DNA from: Bacillus cereus
Lineage (GTDB): Bacteria > Bacillota > Bacilli > Bacillales > Bacillaceae_G
Assembly (NCBI RefSeq): GCF_002584535.1
Contig: NZ_NUOT01000013.1
Location: 90,501-154,500, forward strand
Length of the DNA stretch: 64,000 nucleotides
Direction of reading: 5' to 3'
Under the pieces are notes generated by a model that worked only from the letters and a program-made list of their open reading frames with translations, had not been told where the DNA came from and did no database searches. Both the position numbers and the translations under genes were made by a program. This document shows, piece by piece, positions 1-8,198 of the stretch; the first letter of the stretch is position 1, and every line of letters begins with the position of its first letter.

Positions 1-1520
1 TTAAGTTCTTTATAAGTCACAGAATGATTTTCTGTTACGATTGCAATTTGATCTGGAACCTTATTGAATTGTTTTTCTAAGTAGTAAGAAACTCCACCTT
101 TATGATACAAATCACCCATTGGATTATCCGCATGTTCGTTTGTTCGATCAATCAGTTCTACATCTTTTGTTAATAATACTTTAAGCTCTGCTATTTGCTT
201 ATCTGGCTGTGAGGTAGTAACATCAAGAATATTTTTATAAAAATTCAAAAAACTCTCCATAAACTCTTTCGTCATATGAGAAGCATTATATTGAATAACC
301 CCATGTAATGAAGTATTAACTTTTTCAAATATACACGTTAGATCAGATTGCGCAAATTTCTTTAGAAGAGGGAATGAAGAAAATTTTATTTCTCCCATAT
401 CTAATGTAATCCCTTCCACACCTGCAAAAAATAACGAGGCACCTTCAAAATCAGAAGTTCTTGCTTTTTCTAGTACAAACATAGTTTGATATAAAGGCTG
501 GTTAGCGGAATTACCTTGATCATTGTACTTCTCTATCAATTCTTGATAAGATACCCTTTGATTTGAGAATATTTTTCTTACATCACGTTGTACCAAATTG
601 GCATACTCAGCAAAAGATTGCGTGTCATTTACCAAGCAGTTTACAGGTAATGTATTCACATAATAACCAATCTTATCTAGATGTTTTTTTGAATGCCGTC
701 CTAAAAAAGGAACTCCTGTAGCGATATTGTTATTATCAAAATAATAAGATAGCACTATATGGTAATTTGCTAATAAAAAACTAAAAGGAGTAACACCCAT
801 CTTAAAGGACTCCGAATAAATTTTTTCAGTTAAATCTTTATCTAACTGCAAAACAATGGATTCAGCTGTTTCACTTTTCAACATATCCCTAGACTTTCCG
901 AATGGCAGCTGAAGTTCCTCTACCCCTTTGTGTAATCTTTCTTTCCAATAATCTAATGACTTCTTATATTTATCTGTTGTTTTATACTCATCTAACATCT
1001 CAATATGATCAAAAAAAGAACAGTCATTTGCTACTAGAGAAAAATCTTCGTTATTCCTCATCTGTTTATAAATAGAAGCGATTTCTTTCAATATCACAAT
1101 AAGTGACCAATAATCGACAACGATGTGGTGTGTAATAAGCAATACATATTTATTATTATCATCAGTAGTAGCAACTATAAATCTAGAAAGTGGTCCATTC
1201 TTTAAATCAATCAATTTATTTGCTTCAATATTGAAAAAATCACGTACTTCCTGCTCGTTTATAAAAGTGTAGGTTTCAAAAGATACACGATTATTTTCGT
1301 TAACCGTTTGTAGTATTTCACCATTTTTCTCAATAAAACGAGCACATAAAATAGGATGTTTCACAGAAATTAAATCACTAACCTTTTGTAAATCGTATAC
1401 ATCTATATCACTTTCAACCTTTGCAGAAAAGTAAGTATTATATGCCGTTGATTGCGGATTGGCCGTTTGTATTTTCCATAATCCTTTTTGACCCTCTGAC
1501 AATTTATATTCTTTATTCAT
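1..1520 (-). CDS. Nonribosomal peptide synthetase, N-terminal part (condensation domain, start of adenylation domain)
   Basis: Partial gene: it starts with ATG at 1520 and is open to the window edge, giving about 506 residues. I translated it by hand from the reverse strand. Residues 1 to about 450 are a condensation domain; the active-site motif HHxxxDxW is present (H131, H132, D136, read as HHIVVDYWS). From about residue 465 the sequence turns into the start of an adenylation domain (PDQIAIVTENHSVTYKEL). Beginning with a condensation domain suggests either acceptance of an acyl or peptidyl group from another protein, or N-acylation. It is the fourth gene of a leftward operon after kamA, a thioesterase and an SbnA-like synthase, 134 bases downstream of the last. 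The activated amino acid cannot be read because the specificity residues lie outside the window. Confidence 0.93.
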   Translation of the reverse strand, partial: MNKEYKLSEGQKGLWKIQTANPQSTAYNTYFSAKVESDIDVYDLQKVSDLISVKHPILCARFIEKNGEILQTVNENNRVSFETYTFINEQEVRDFFNIEANKLIDLKNGPLSRFIVATTDDNNKYVLLITHHIVVDYWSLIVILKEIASIYKQMRNNEDFSLVANDCSFFDHIEMLDEYKTTDKYKKSLDYWKERLHKGVEELQLPFGKSRDMLKSETAESIVLQLDKDLTEKIYSESFKMGVTPFSFLLANYHIVLSYYFDNNNIATGVPFLGRHSKKHLDKIGYYVNTLPVNCLVNDTQSFAEYANLVQRDVRKIFSNQRVSYQELIEKYNDQGNSANQPLYQTMFVLEKARTSDFEGASLFFAGVEGITLDMGEIKFSSFPLLKKFAQSDLTCIFEKVNTSLHGVIQYNASHMTKEFMESFLNFYKNILDVTTSQPDKQIAELKVLLTKDVELIDRTNEHADNPMGDLYHKGGVSYYLEKQFNKVPDQIAIVTENHSVTYKEL

Positions 1521-1654
1521 TTTTGATCCCACCCTAAGTATCAGTAGTTTAAGTAACAAAGTACTTTTTTATAAAATAGAAATGATGAGCCCCCATCATT
1601 TAGAAAACCTAATTACTCCTTAGTGCTATCTGATTGATACAAATGTTTAAAACC

Positions 1655-2632
1655 CTATATCAAACTGAGTTCTTTTTCAGAATGAGGATTCAATACTTTA
1701 TGACACCATTCCTCATTGTAAATCGTATCAAAATATCGATCTCCCCTATCTGCAAACAGCGTTACTACATTAGGCTTTTTCACATAGTTTTTATCTTTAA
1801 AATAATTTTTCACTGCACCGTATACAGCACCCGAAGAACCTCCAGCAAATATTGCATGTTTACTTAAGAGTTCTTTACACATTTCTATGCTCGTTTTTTC
1901 ACTGATTATCACAACATCATCAATGATTGAATCTTTTAGAATATCCGGTACAATACTTGAGCCTATCCCAGGGATGGATCTATTTTGAGGTTGCAAACCA
2001 AAAATAACAGAACCTTCCATATCTACCGCGATAACTTTTGATTTCGGGAACTTCTCTTTGACACAATTAGAAATGCCAGTAATTGTCCCCCCAGAACTTA
2101 CACCTAAAAAAATATAATCCACTTCAATTTCGTTACATATTTGCTTCCCTACGGTCTCGTAATATGCATTTGCAACTAATTTATTACCGTATTGATTAAT
2201 CCAATATGAATTTGCTATTGAATTTCTTAGCTCATTAACCTTCTCTAACCTTGTGATTAAATATCCACCTGAATTATCGGGTTCTGTTACTTTTATTACT
2301 GTTGCTCCTAGAGATCTAATGATCATTTCATTCACAGGTAAAATTTTCGGATCAACCACGCAAATAAATTTCAAACCTAGCCTTTTACAATAACTTGCTA
2401 AAGCGATACCAAAATTACCAGACGAAGATTCAATAATTGTTGTATCCTTGTCGATATCACCTTTCTGAAGCAAAGTTTCAAGAATGTGTGCAGCTGCTCT
2501 ATCTTTAACGCTACCAGTAGGGTTGTTTCCCTCTAATTTAACGAATAAATTCACATTACATAAGTCTTTACTTGTTAGTTGTACCATTGGCGTTTTTCCA
2601 ACAAAATCTAATACACTATTATAAATACTCAT
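1655..2632 (-). CDS. SbnA-like PLP-dependent N-(2-amino-2-carboxyethyl)-L-glutamate synthase (diaminopropionate pathway)
   Basis: A 325-residue member of the cysteine synthase/OASS fold. Lys43 in NPTGSVKDR is the expected PLP Schiff-base lysine, SSSGNFG is the substrate loop, and GVSSGGTITG is the phosphate-binding loop. In the SbnA family, O-phosphoserine and glutamate are condensed to ACEGA, which SbnB oxidises to L-2,3-diaminopropionate plus 2-oxoglutarate. The SbnB-like partner is present at 5939-6907 on the other strand, which favours this role over plain cysteine synthesis. The start overlaps the end of the thioesterase gene by 14 bases and has a GGGAGT site, so translation is probably coupled. 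Cysteine or cystathionine beta-synthase activity is the alternative. Confidence 0.85.
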   Translation of the reverse strand: MSIYNSVLDFVGKTPMVQLTSKDLCNVNLFVKLEGNNPTGSVKDRAAAHILETLLQKGDIDKDTTIIESSSGNFGIALASYCKRLGLKFICVVDPKILPVNEMIIRSLGATVIKVTEPDNSGGYLITRLEKVNELRNSIANSYWINQYGNKLVANAYYETVGKQICNEIEVDYIFLGVSSGGTITGISNCVKEKFPKSKVIAVDMEGSVIFGLQPQNRSIPGIGSSIVPDILKDSIIDDVVIISEKTSIEMCKELLSKHAIFAGGSSGAVYGAVKNYFKDKNYVKKPNVVTLFADRGDRYFDTIYNEEWCHKVLNPHSEKELSLI

Positions 2633-3356
2633 AATTTACTCCCACTTGATTCTTGTTATTTTTTTCATAAATTAATGATTTGTTTATAATGTTATTAATA
2701 TATTCAACGTTATTGTTAATGAAAAAATGGTTACCATTTAATGTATAAACTATCGCTTCACGCTCGCTGTATTTATTCCATTCTAGAGCTTCCTCTAGTT
2801 TTACTGTATCTTCAGTTCCTATAAGAATGGAAATATCACATTCGATTTTATGCTGATTAGGATTATATTCGTATTCTCCTAGTATCTTTAAATCATTCCT
2901 TATTATCGGTAGAAACAAATCTGTTAATTCTTTACTATCAACCAACTCTTGTGGGATGCCTCCAAGAGCATTCAATTTACTTAGCAATTCCTGATCAGAA
3001 AAATGATGTAATTTTTCTTTATCTTTCATCCGATCCGGTGTTTTGCAACCAGAAAAAAATATATGTTCTGGTAATCTTTTGCCCTCAGAACGGATCTTAT
3101 GATATAGCTCGTAAGCTAATATACTTCCCATGCTATGTCCATATAATGCATACTGATTTTGGTCGATCTTATCCTGAATCATATTATAAATATCATCCGT
3201 TACTTCTTTCATACTCATATAGAAGCCCTCATTAAATCTTTGTCCCCTTCCTTTCAACGGAACAGGATGTAAATAAATAGATTTATCTAAATGATTCCTC
3301 CATTTGTAATACCCTACCTCCGAACCACCAGCGTAAGGTAGACAAAATAATAGCAT
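2619..3356 (-). CDS. Type II thioesterase (GrsT-like) of the NRPS cluster
   Basis: A 245-residue alpha/beta hydrolase of the stand-alone thioesterase family that clears mis-primed or stalled carrier domains of NRPS and PKS enzymes. The N-terminus LLFCLPYAGGS is typical of the family, the nucleophile elbow is GHSMGS with Ser75, and the later acid and histidine fit GTEDTV and GNHFF near the C-terminus. It sits between kamA (79 bases upstream) and the SbnA-like gene (14-base overlap) in the same direction, so it belongs to the operon. The start ATG follows a run of six G. No unusual feature. Confidence 0.9.
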   Translation of the reverse strand: MLLFCLPYAGGSEVGYYKWRNHLDKSIYLHPVPLKGRGQRFNEGFYMSMKEVTDDIYNMIQDKIDQNQYALYGHSMGSILAYELYHKIRSEGKRLPEHIFFSGCKTPDRMKDKEKLHHFSDQELLSKLNALGGIPQELVDSKELTDLFLPIIRNDLKILGEYEYNPNQHKIECDISILIGTEDTVKLEEALEWNKYSEREAIVYTLNGNHFFINNNVEYINNIINKSLIYEKNNKNQVGVNYEYL

Positions 3357-3435
3357 GCATTTCCCCCCTTTAAATAGAAACTTTCTAATTATAACTATTA
3401 AGATGAATATTTAAAAATGCAGATTAAAAAGACTA

Positions 3436-4845
3436 TTACACTTTATTGAGTTCATGATTACTTGCCATTTTTTGAAGCTGGGATTGATACTTCTTTTCTT
3501 TTAATTTATCCCTTTTATCCCTATTATTCTTCAATGAAATATGACCAGGATTTTCTTCATACCCTTTTCTTCTACTATACCTCGACAAACCTTCTGGAAT
3601 TAAGCTAGACTGTTTATCTTGGAGTATCCCTGCAACCCCTATAGTTGAAGATTCATTTATATATTGTGGATAGATTTTCTTGAAATAGTCTAATGCCCTA
3701 TTAGCCTTATAGTCTTGCGGCTCAGGATACGATGTAATGACACCTTCAAAATTACGTAAAACCACTTTATCAGGACTTTGTGAAATGATATAGTTTGGCT
3801 GAATAGCAATTTTACCTCCTCCGCCCGGCGCATCTACCACAAATGTAGGTACTGCATAACCCGACGTATGCCCCCTGAGTCCTTCAATAATTTCAAGACC
3901 TTTCGATATAGGGGCTCTAAAATGACTAATGCCTTCTGATAAATCACACTGATATATGTAATAAGGGCGAACACGAATCTTTACTAGATCATGCATTAGC
4001 TTTTTCATTATTGTTACACTATCATTGATACCCGCTAATATCACTGACTGATTTCCTAATGGCACACCTGCATCAGCAAGCATTTCACACGCCTTTTTTG
4101 CTTCCTCTGTAATTTCAATTGATGTATTAAAGTGAGTATTCAGCCATATAGGATGATATTTCTTTAAGATATTACAAAGATTCTCTGTAATTCTTTGTGG
4201 AAAAACGACTGGAGCACGTGTCCCTATTCGAATAATCTCAACATGAGGGATCTCTCTTAAACTTTTCAGTATGTACTCCAATATAGTGTCATTAATTAAC
4301 AAACCATCTCCGCCGGAAATTAATACATCTCTAACCTCAGGCGTTTCTCTTATATACTCAATAGCTCTGTCTAACTGCTTTTTCGGAACCGCCATACCCA
4401 CTTGGCCAGAGAAACGTCGACGTGTGCAGTATCGGCAATACATTGAACACTGATTGGTAACTAAAAATAACACTCTATCTGGATATCGATGAGTTAAACC
4501 AGGAACTGGAGAATCTTCATCTTCCTCTAATGGATCCTCAAGATCGTACTTTGTTTTATATACTTCATTCGAAATCGGTACAGATTGCATCCGAATTGGA
4601 CAATGCGGATCGTCCGGATTCATCAGTGAAGCATAGTACGGAGTAATATTAAGCGGGATTGTTTTTGTAGATATTCTTATTCCCTCTTCTTCATCTGGTG
4701 TTAAATGAATTACTTTTTTTAAATCTTCTAAGGTACGGATTGTATTCGTAAGTTGCCAAACCCAATCATTCCATTGGTCTTCAGTAACATGTTTCCACAT
4801 TTCTATATCTCTCCAATGACGGGTTGGTTTGTATAATTGATCCAC
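3436..4845 (-). CDS. kamA: L-lysine 2,3-aminomutase (radical SAM/PLP)
   Basis: 469 residues, close in length and sequence to the Bacillus KamA (YodO) enzyme that converts L-lysine to L-beta-lysine. The radical SAM cluster motif CxxxCxxC is present as CSMYCRYC, and the glycine-rich PGGGGK segment of the PLP/SAM site is intact. A GTG start follows GGGAG by 11 bases. It is the first gene of the leftward operon that leads into an NRPS, so here it probably supplies beta-lysine as a peptide building block and not for lysine fermentation. The C-terminal 60 residues are lysine- and arginine-rich, as in other Bacillus homologues. Confidence 0.93.
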   Translation of the reverse strand: MDQLYKPTRHWRDIEMWKHVTEDQWNDWVWQLTNTIRTLEDLKKVIHLTPDEEEGIRISTKTIPLNITPYYASLMNPDDPHCPIRMQSVPISNEVYKTKYDLEDPLEEDEDSPVPGLTHRYPDRVLFLVTNQCSMYCRYCTRRRFSGQVGMAVPKKQLDRAIEYIRETPEVRDVLISGGDGLLINDTILEYILKSLREIPHVEIIRIGTRAPVVFPQRITENLCNILKKYHPIWLNTHFNTSIEITEEAKKACEMLADAGVPLGNQSVILAGINDSVTIMKKLMHDLVKIRVRPYYIYQCDLSEGISHFRAPISKGLEIIEGLRGHTSGYAVPTFVVDAPGGGGKIAIQPNYIISQSPDKVVLRNFEGVITSYPEPQDYKANRALDYFKKIYPQYINESSTIGVAGILQDKQSSLIPEGLSRYSRRKGYEENPGHISLKNNRDKRDKLKEKKYQSQLQKMASNHELNKV

Positions 4846-5938
4846 TTTTGAACAACTCCCTGAATTATTAGATGAATAGGTTATGATAGTAACTTTAATG
4901 CTTTTTAATCTAAAGTATTGTGCTTGTAAATATGATATAGCGATACTTCATATTCATTTAAAAAGGACGGTACATATTGATGATTCCCCACCATTATCCA
5001 ATTGATAATTTATGGCATTTTTTGTATTTAGCATCAGATTCACTACCTTCTTGCTGTTTAACTTTCTGTATCTAAAATATACGTGTCAATTTATGTTAAT
5101 AACAATCAGTAAAATTTCACAAAAAATCTGGCAATTCATTTCTTGTTTTCACTGCTTTATTTTACATATTTGCGATGAAGAGAAATCATGACAGTACTTC
5201 AGTTTATATTTAGGAATAATAGGAATGGCAAACTCCTACATAGTAAAAATTCTGTCATTGCTCATTTTATATATAAGAAAGACCTTTACATGTCTATGAT
5301 CCTATAAACTTAATATGCTGGGTGGCTACCAATTCTATTTCAAGTAAAATTTGTATAATAAAAAAACAGGTAGAATCTACTTTCTACCTGTCAGACTGTC
5401 GACAAACCCCATTCAAATTAATAAAAAAATGTAAGTATCGCTTACATGAACAAATTTTTCAATCGCCGAAGGATTGTCCAACGCATACCATTTTTTATTC
5501 TCTTCCGTATGCCGAAGATGGCCCACTTCTTCAAGATAGCCTCCCCATAGATAGCGGTGAACCATCTTCGTTTAATTTTCCTAAAGCAGCTCTATCATTA
5601 GATTAAAATACAGCTAATCATTTTTAGAATATTTTTTTATATGCAAATATGATACAATAATTTACATAATTGTCAATCAACTCAGAAAACTACAACTTTA
5701 TATCTAAATACTACTTCTATAAACTTTCATTTGCATTCTTAATTATTGTTATTTTAAACAAATGGTTATTCTACTTTAAAATATCAATCTCAAAAACAAT
5801 AGCAATAAGTGTTTATAGATTAGGGATTTTTGAAAGGATGTGTTCTACTCTTTATATTCATTCTACTTTTTAAAACAAACGTTTTATTTTAAGCCTGAAA
5901 GTTTTAGACTAATACATTTTAACTAGGGGTGTAGAAAA
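4846..5938. other. Intergenic region between kamA and the SbnB-like gene, with IS remnant
   Basis: Almost 1.1 kb without an intact gene, separating the divergent kamA operon and the SbnB-like gene. It must hold both promoters, but I could not assign boxes with confidence in this very AT-rich DNA. A hairpin lies at 5365-5391 (ACAGGTAGA and TCTACCTGT arms), just outside a decayed transposase tail (separate entry). Other short open frames here look non-coding. Confidence 0.6.
5395..5568 (-). pseudogene. Decayed C-terminal remnant of an IS1182-type transposase
   Basis: Read on the reverse strand from about 5568, the frame gives GMRWTILRRLKNLFM, a stop, then AILTFF, followed by a frame break and NLNG. 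From memory this matches the C-terminal core of Bacillus IS1182-family transposases, which read roughly HGMRWTTLRGLKKLSMQAMLTF and so on. The glutamine codon after FM has become TAA. Downstream the sequence GTTTGTCGACAG and the hairpin at 5365-5391 would fit the element's end. No N-terminal part remains. The family assignment rests on motif recall only. Confidence 0.5.
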
Positions 5939-6907
5939 TTGCTTTACTTAAATTCTAAAGATATTACTGATATTGGAATCAACTGGATAAAAACAGTTGA
6001 AATAATTAAAAAAGCTGTCAACGTTATGAATCATTCTGATTTCTCACAACCAATAAAGCCTTATCTACAATTTAATGATCCAGACAATCGGATTATAGCA
6101 ATGCCAGCGTTTGCTGGGGGAGAGTTTTCAGTAGCAGGTATTAAGTGGATCGCTAGCTTTCCTAAAAATCTTGAAGTTAGTATACCTAGAGCAAATTCAA
6201 TCACAATATTAAATGATGCGACTACTGGTGTACCATTCGCAACAATTAATACACCAATTGTGAGTGGTATACGAACTGCTTCTGTATCAGGTCTTATGAT
6301 TCAAGAGTTTGATAAAGTACATAATCTAAATGATGTAACACTCGGAATAATCGGGTTGGGCCCAATAGGTCAATTACATTTACAAATGGCAACAACCCTT
6401 TTAGGAGATAAAATTAAAAATATACGTCTTTTTGATATATCGGAAATCGATAAAAATAAAATCCCAGTAGAACTTAGAGAAAAAGTCACAATATGCTCGT
6501 CATGGGAAGATGTGTACCGTGATGCAGATATATTTATTACGTGTACTGTATCAAGTAAAGGATATATTGATGGTCCTCCAAAACCAAATGCACTGCTACT
6601 AAACGTATCACTACGTGATTTTAAAACTGATATACTAGACTATTCACCAGTAATTGTAGTTGACAATTGGGAAGAGGTATGTCGTGCAAATACAGATATA
6701 GAAGTCATGCATAATGAAAGAAATTTACAAAAATCAGACACTCTTGATATTAAAGATATTGTTTGTAGTAATGCATTTAAAGAGATTACAGAAGATAAAG
6801 TTGTCATGTTCCATCCAATGGGAATGGCTACTTTTGATATCGTAATTGCTCAATATTACTATGATCAAGCCATTGCTTTAGGCTATGGTCAACCGCTAGA
6901 AGCATAG
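5939..6907 (+). CDS. SbnB-like ACEGA dehydrogenase (ornithine cyclodeaminase family), diaminopropionate pathway
   Basis: 322 residues of the ornithine cyclodeaminase/mu-crystallin family. The NAD-binding Rossmann motif is GIIGLGPIGQLHL around residue 140, and family signatures RANS and NDATTGVPFA precede it. In siderophore and antibiotic clusters SbnB oxidises ACEGA made by SbnA to L-2,3-diaminopropionate. The SbnA-like partner lies 3.3 kb away in the divergent operon. The start is TTG at 5939 with AGGGGTG six bases upstream. A strong hairpin terminator follows at 6975-7016, so this gene is transcribed alone. Ornithine cyclodeaminase activity is the alternative reading. Confidence 0.85.
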   Translation: MLYLNSKDITDIGINWIKTVEIIKKAVNVMNHSDFSQPIKPYLQFNDPDNRIIAMPAFAGGEFSVAGIKWIASFPKNLEVSIPRANSITILNDATTGVPFATINTPIVSGIRTASVSGLMIQEFDKVHNLNDVTLGIIGLGPIGQLHLQMATTLLGDKIKNIRLFDISEIDKNKIPVELREKVTICSSWEDVYRDADIFITCTVSSKGYIDGPPKPNALLLNVSLRDFKTDILDYSPVIVVDNWEEVCRANTDIEVMHNERNLQKSDTLDIKDIVCSNAFKEITEDKVVMFHPMGMATFDIVIAQYYYDQAIALGYGQPLEA

Positions 6908-6974
6908 GCTATTAGCAACTCAAATTAAGATTTAACTGTTCAGTTAACCTAATCAACCAATTGAAGAAAAATAC

Positions 6975-7016
6975 AAAAAAGTGTTCTGGATTTTCGATCT
7001 TCAGAACACTTTTTTC
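6975..7016. terminator. Intrinsic terminator after the SbnB-like gene
   Basis: AAAAAAGTGTTCTG pairs perfectly with CAGAACACTTTTTT around a 13-base loop. It has a U tract in both directions and lies 68 bases after the stop codon of the SbnB-like gene. Confidence 0.88.
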
Positions 7017-7130
7017 ATTTTATCAAACACCGCTTTCGCAGCGCTTATTTAAAAATGCATAACTACTATGTGAATCATGGTTGAATCTTTGATTCTCTTC
7101 TAAATCATACTTTTTTATCCCGATTGGTGA

Positions 7131-7188
7131 GGGCTAATAATCAGTGGGAGATGAAGAAAATCCCCACTGATTAAAGTTTCACTTTATG
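7131..7188 (-). repeat. bcr-like dispersed repeat, partial copy in inverted orientation
   Basis: Reverse-complement match to the first half of the longer copy at 12572-12727: on the minus strand it reads ATAAAGTGAAACTTTAATCAG, then TGGGGA, a spacer and CCCACTGATTATTAG. The AATCAGTGGG/CCCACTGATT arms can form a hairpin. It lies in the 370-base gap between the SbnB-like gene and the membrane protein; the rest of that gap shows nothing else. Related copies are at 45150-45222 and 46724-46831. Confidence 0.7.
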
Positions 7189-7298
7189 AATTCTCCATTT
7201 TTTTTAATTATCAATTCAAAAAACAAGAAATTTTTTACAATTAATAGTAATATAGAACATATACATATTTATTAAAAATGGTGGGGGCTATTTCAATC

Positions 7299-8156
7299 AT
7301 GATGCGTGCACTTAACTTACATATAAAACAAGCCTTTTTAAATAAGATTTCTCTCACTCTCTTATTGAGTTGGTTAATTCTTGTCTCAATTTATCATTAT
7401 TACTATGTTTTACGATATTTAGGAGGACTACCTGACGGGCTTTTAATAACTGCTTATAAATGGATTGGCTTTCGTGATAATGGGATGGATGTGTATTTAC
7501 TATTAATGCCTGTACTAGCAGCACTCCCTTTTAGCACGAGCTATAACTCTGATAAAGTTGATAAATTCAAATCATTTGTAAGTAAAGAAATTCCCTTTTT
7601 CCCTTATGTATTTACGAAATATATCGTGACCTTCCTAATTGGGGGGCTTCTTTATATTCTCCCATTCGTATTTTCATTGCTGTTTTGTAAACTGACAATT
7701 CCAGATGGTATTCCGACAACCGACTTAGGTATTATTAAGGACAACAGCATGTTTTCATCTTTATATTTCTCTTCTCCAATTTCTTATATTTCCCTATATA
7801 TCGGGATTAATTTTTTATTTGCTGGTCTTATGGCGGTATTGGGTCTTTCTGCATCCATATGGTCTAGAAAAGATTACATGGCAATTCTATTCCCTTTTGC
7901 TATCACCTCTCTACCATATATTATTTTAAATATCGTATTCCCTACAATTGGCGGAGCGCCTATTCATTTATACGATCCAAAACAACCGCTCCAAGGAATG
8001 TCGCCTTACATTGGAATCGTGCAATGCACCTTGTTTTTAGGAATTAGTTTATTTATGTATATGAAAGGTATACAGAAAGATCGAAAGCAATATATGCGGA
8101 GACTTCAAAAAAGAATGCGATGTAAAAAATCGATTCAAAAATCAGTTAGTATGTAA
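7299..8156 (+). CDS. Polytopic membrane protein of unknown function (ABC-permease-like appearance)
   Basis: About 285 residues, with roughly six hydrophobic segments and a basic C-terminal tail (residues 255-285 carry KDRKQYMRRLQKRMRCKK). I prefer the ATG at 7299, because GGTGGGGG lies about ten bases upstream of it, while the earlier in-frame ATG at 7278 has no ribosome site. I do not recognise the family; the layout resembles permeases of ABC exporters with a single short cytoplasmic N-terminus, but no ATPase gene is adjacent. Its position beside the NRPS cluster could mean a transport or self-protection role, which is only inference. Confidence 0.75.
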   Translation: MMRALNLHIKQAFLNKISLTLLLSWLILVSIYHYYYVLRYLGGLPDGLLITAYKWIGFRDNGMDVYLLLMPVLAALPFSTSYNSDKVDKFKSFVSKEIPFFPYVFTKYIVTFLIGGLLYILPFVFSLLFCKLTIPDGIPTTDLGIIKDNSMFSSLYFSSPISYISLYIGINFLFAGLMAVLGLSASIWSRKDYMAILFPFAITSLPYIILNIVFPTIGGAPIHLYDPKQPLQGMSPYIGIVQCTLFLGISLFMYMKGIQKDRKQYMRRLQKRMRCKKSIQKSVSM

Positions 8157-8163
8157 TACAAAA

Positions 8164-8196
8164 TACCCCTCAGCTATTATGCTGAGGGGTACTTTT
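8164..8196. terminator. Bidirectional terminator between convergent genes
   Basis: TACCCCTCAGC and GCTGAGGGGTA form an 11-bp stem with a six-base loop between the convergent membrane protein and nuclease genes; T-rich on the plus-strand side. Confidence 0.85.
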
Positions 8197-8198
8197 AC

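Noticed and set aside
1634-3235. Plus-strand frames opposite the SbnA-like and thioesterase genes
   Set aside because: They are shadows of clear minus-strand genes and have no ribosome sites.
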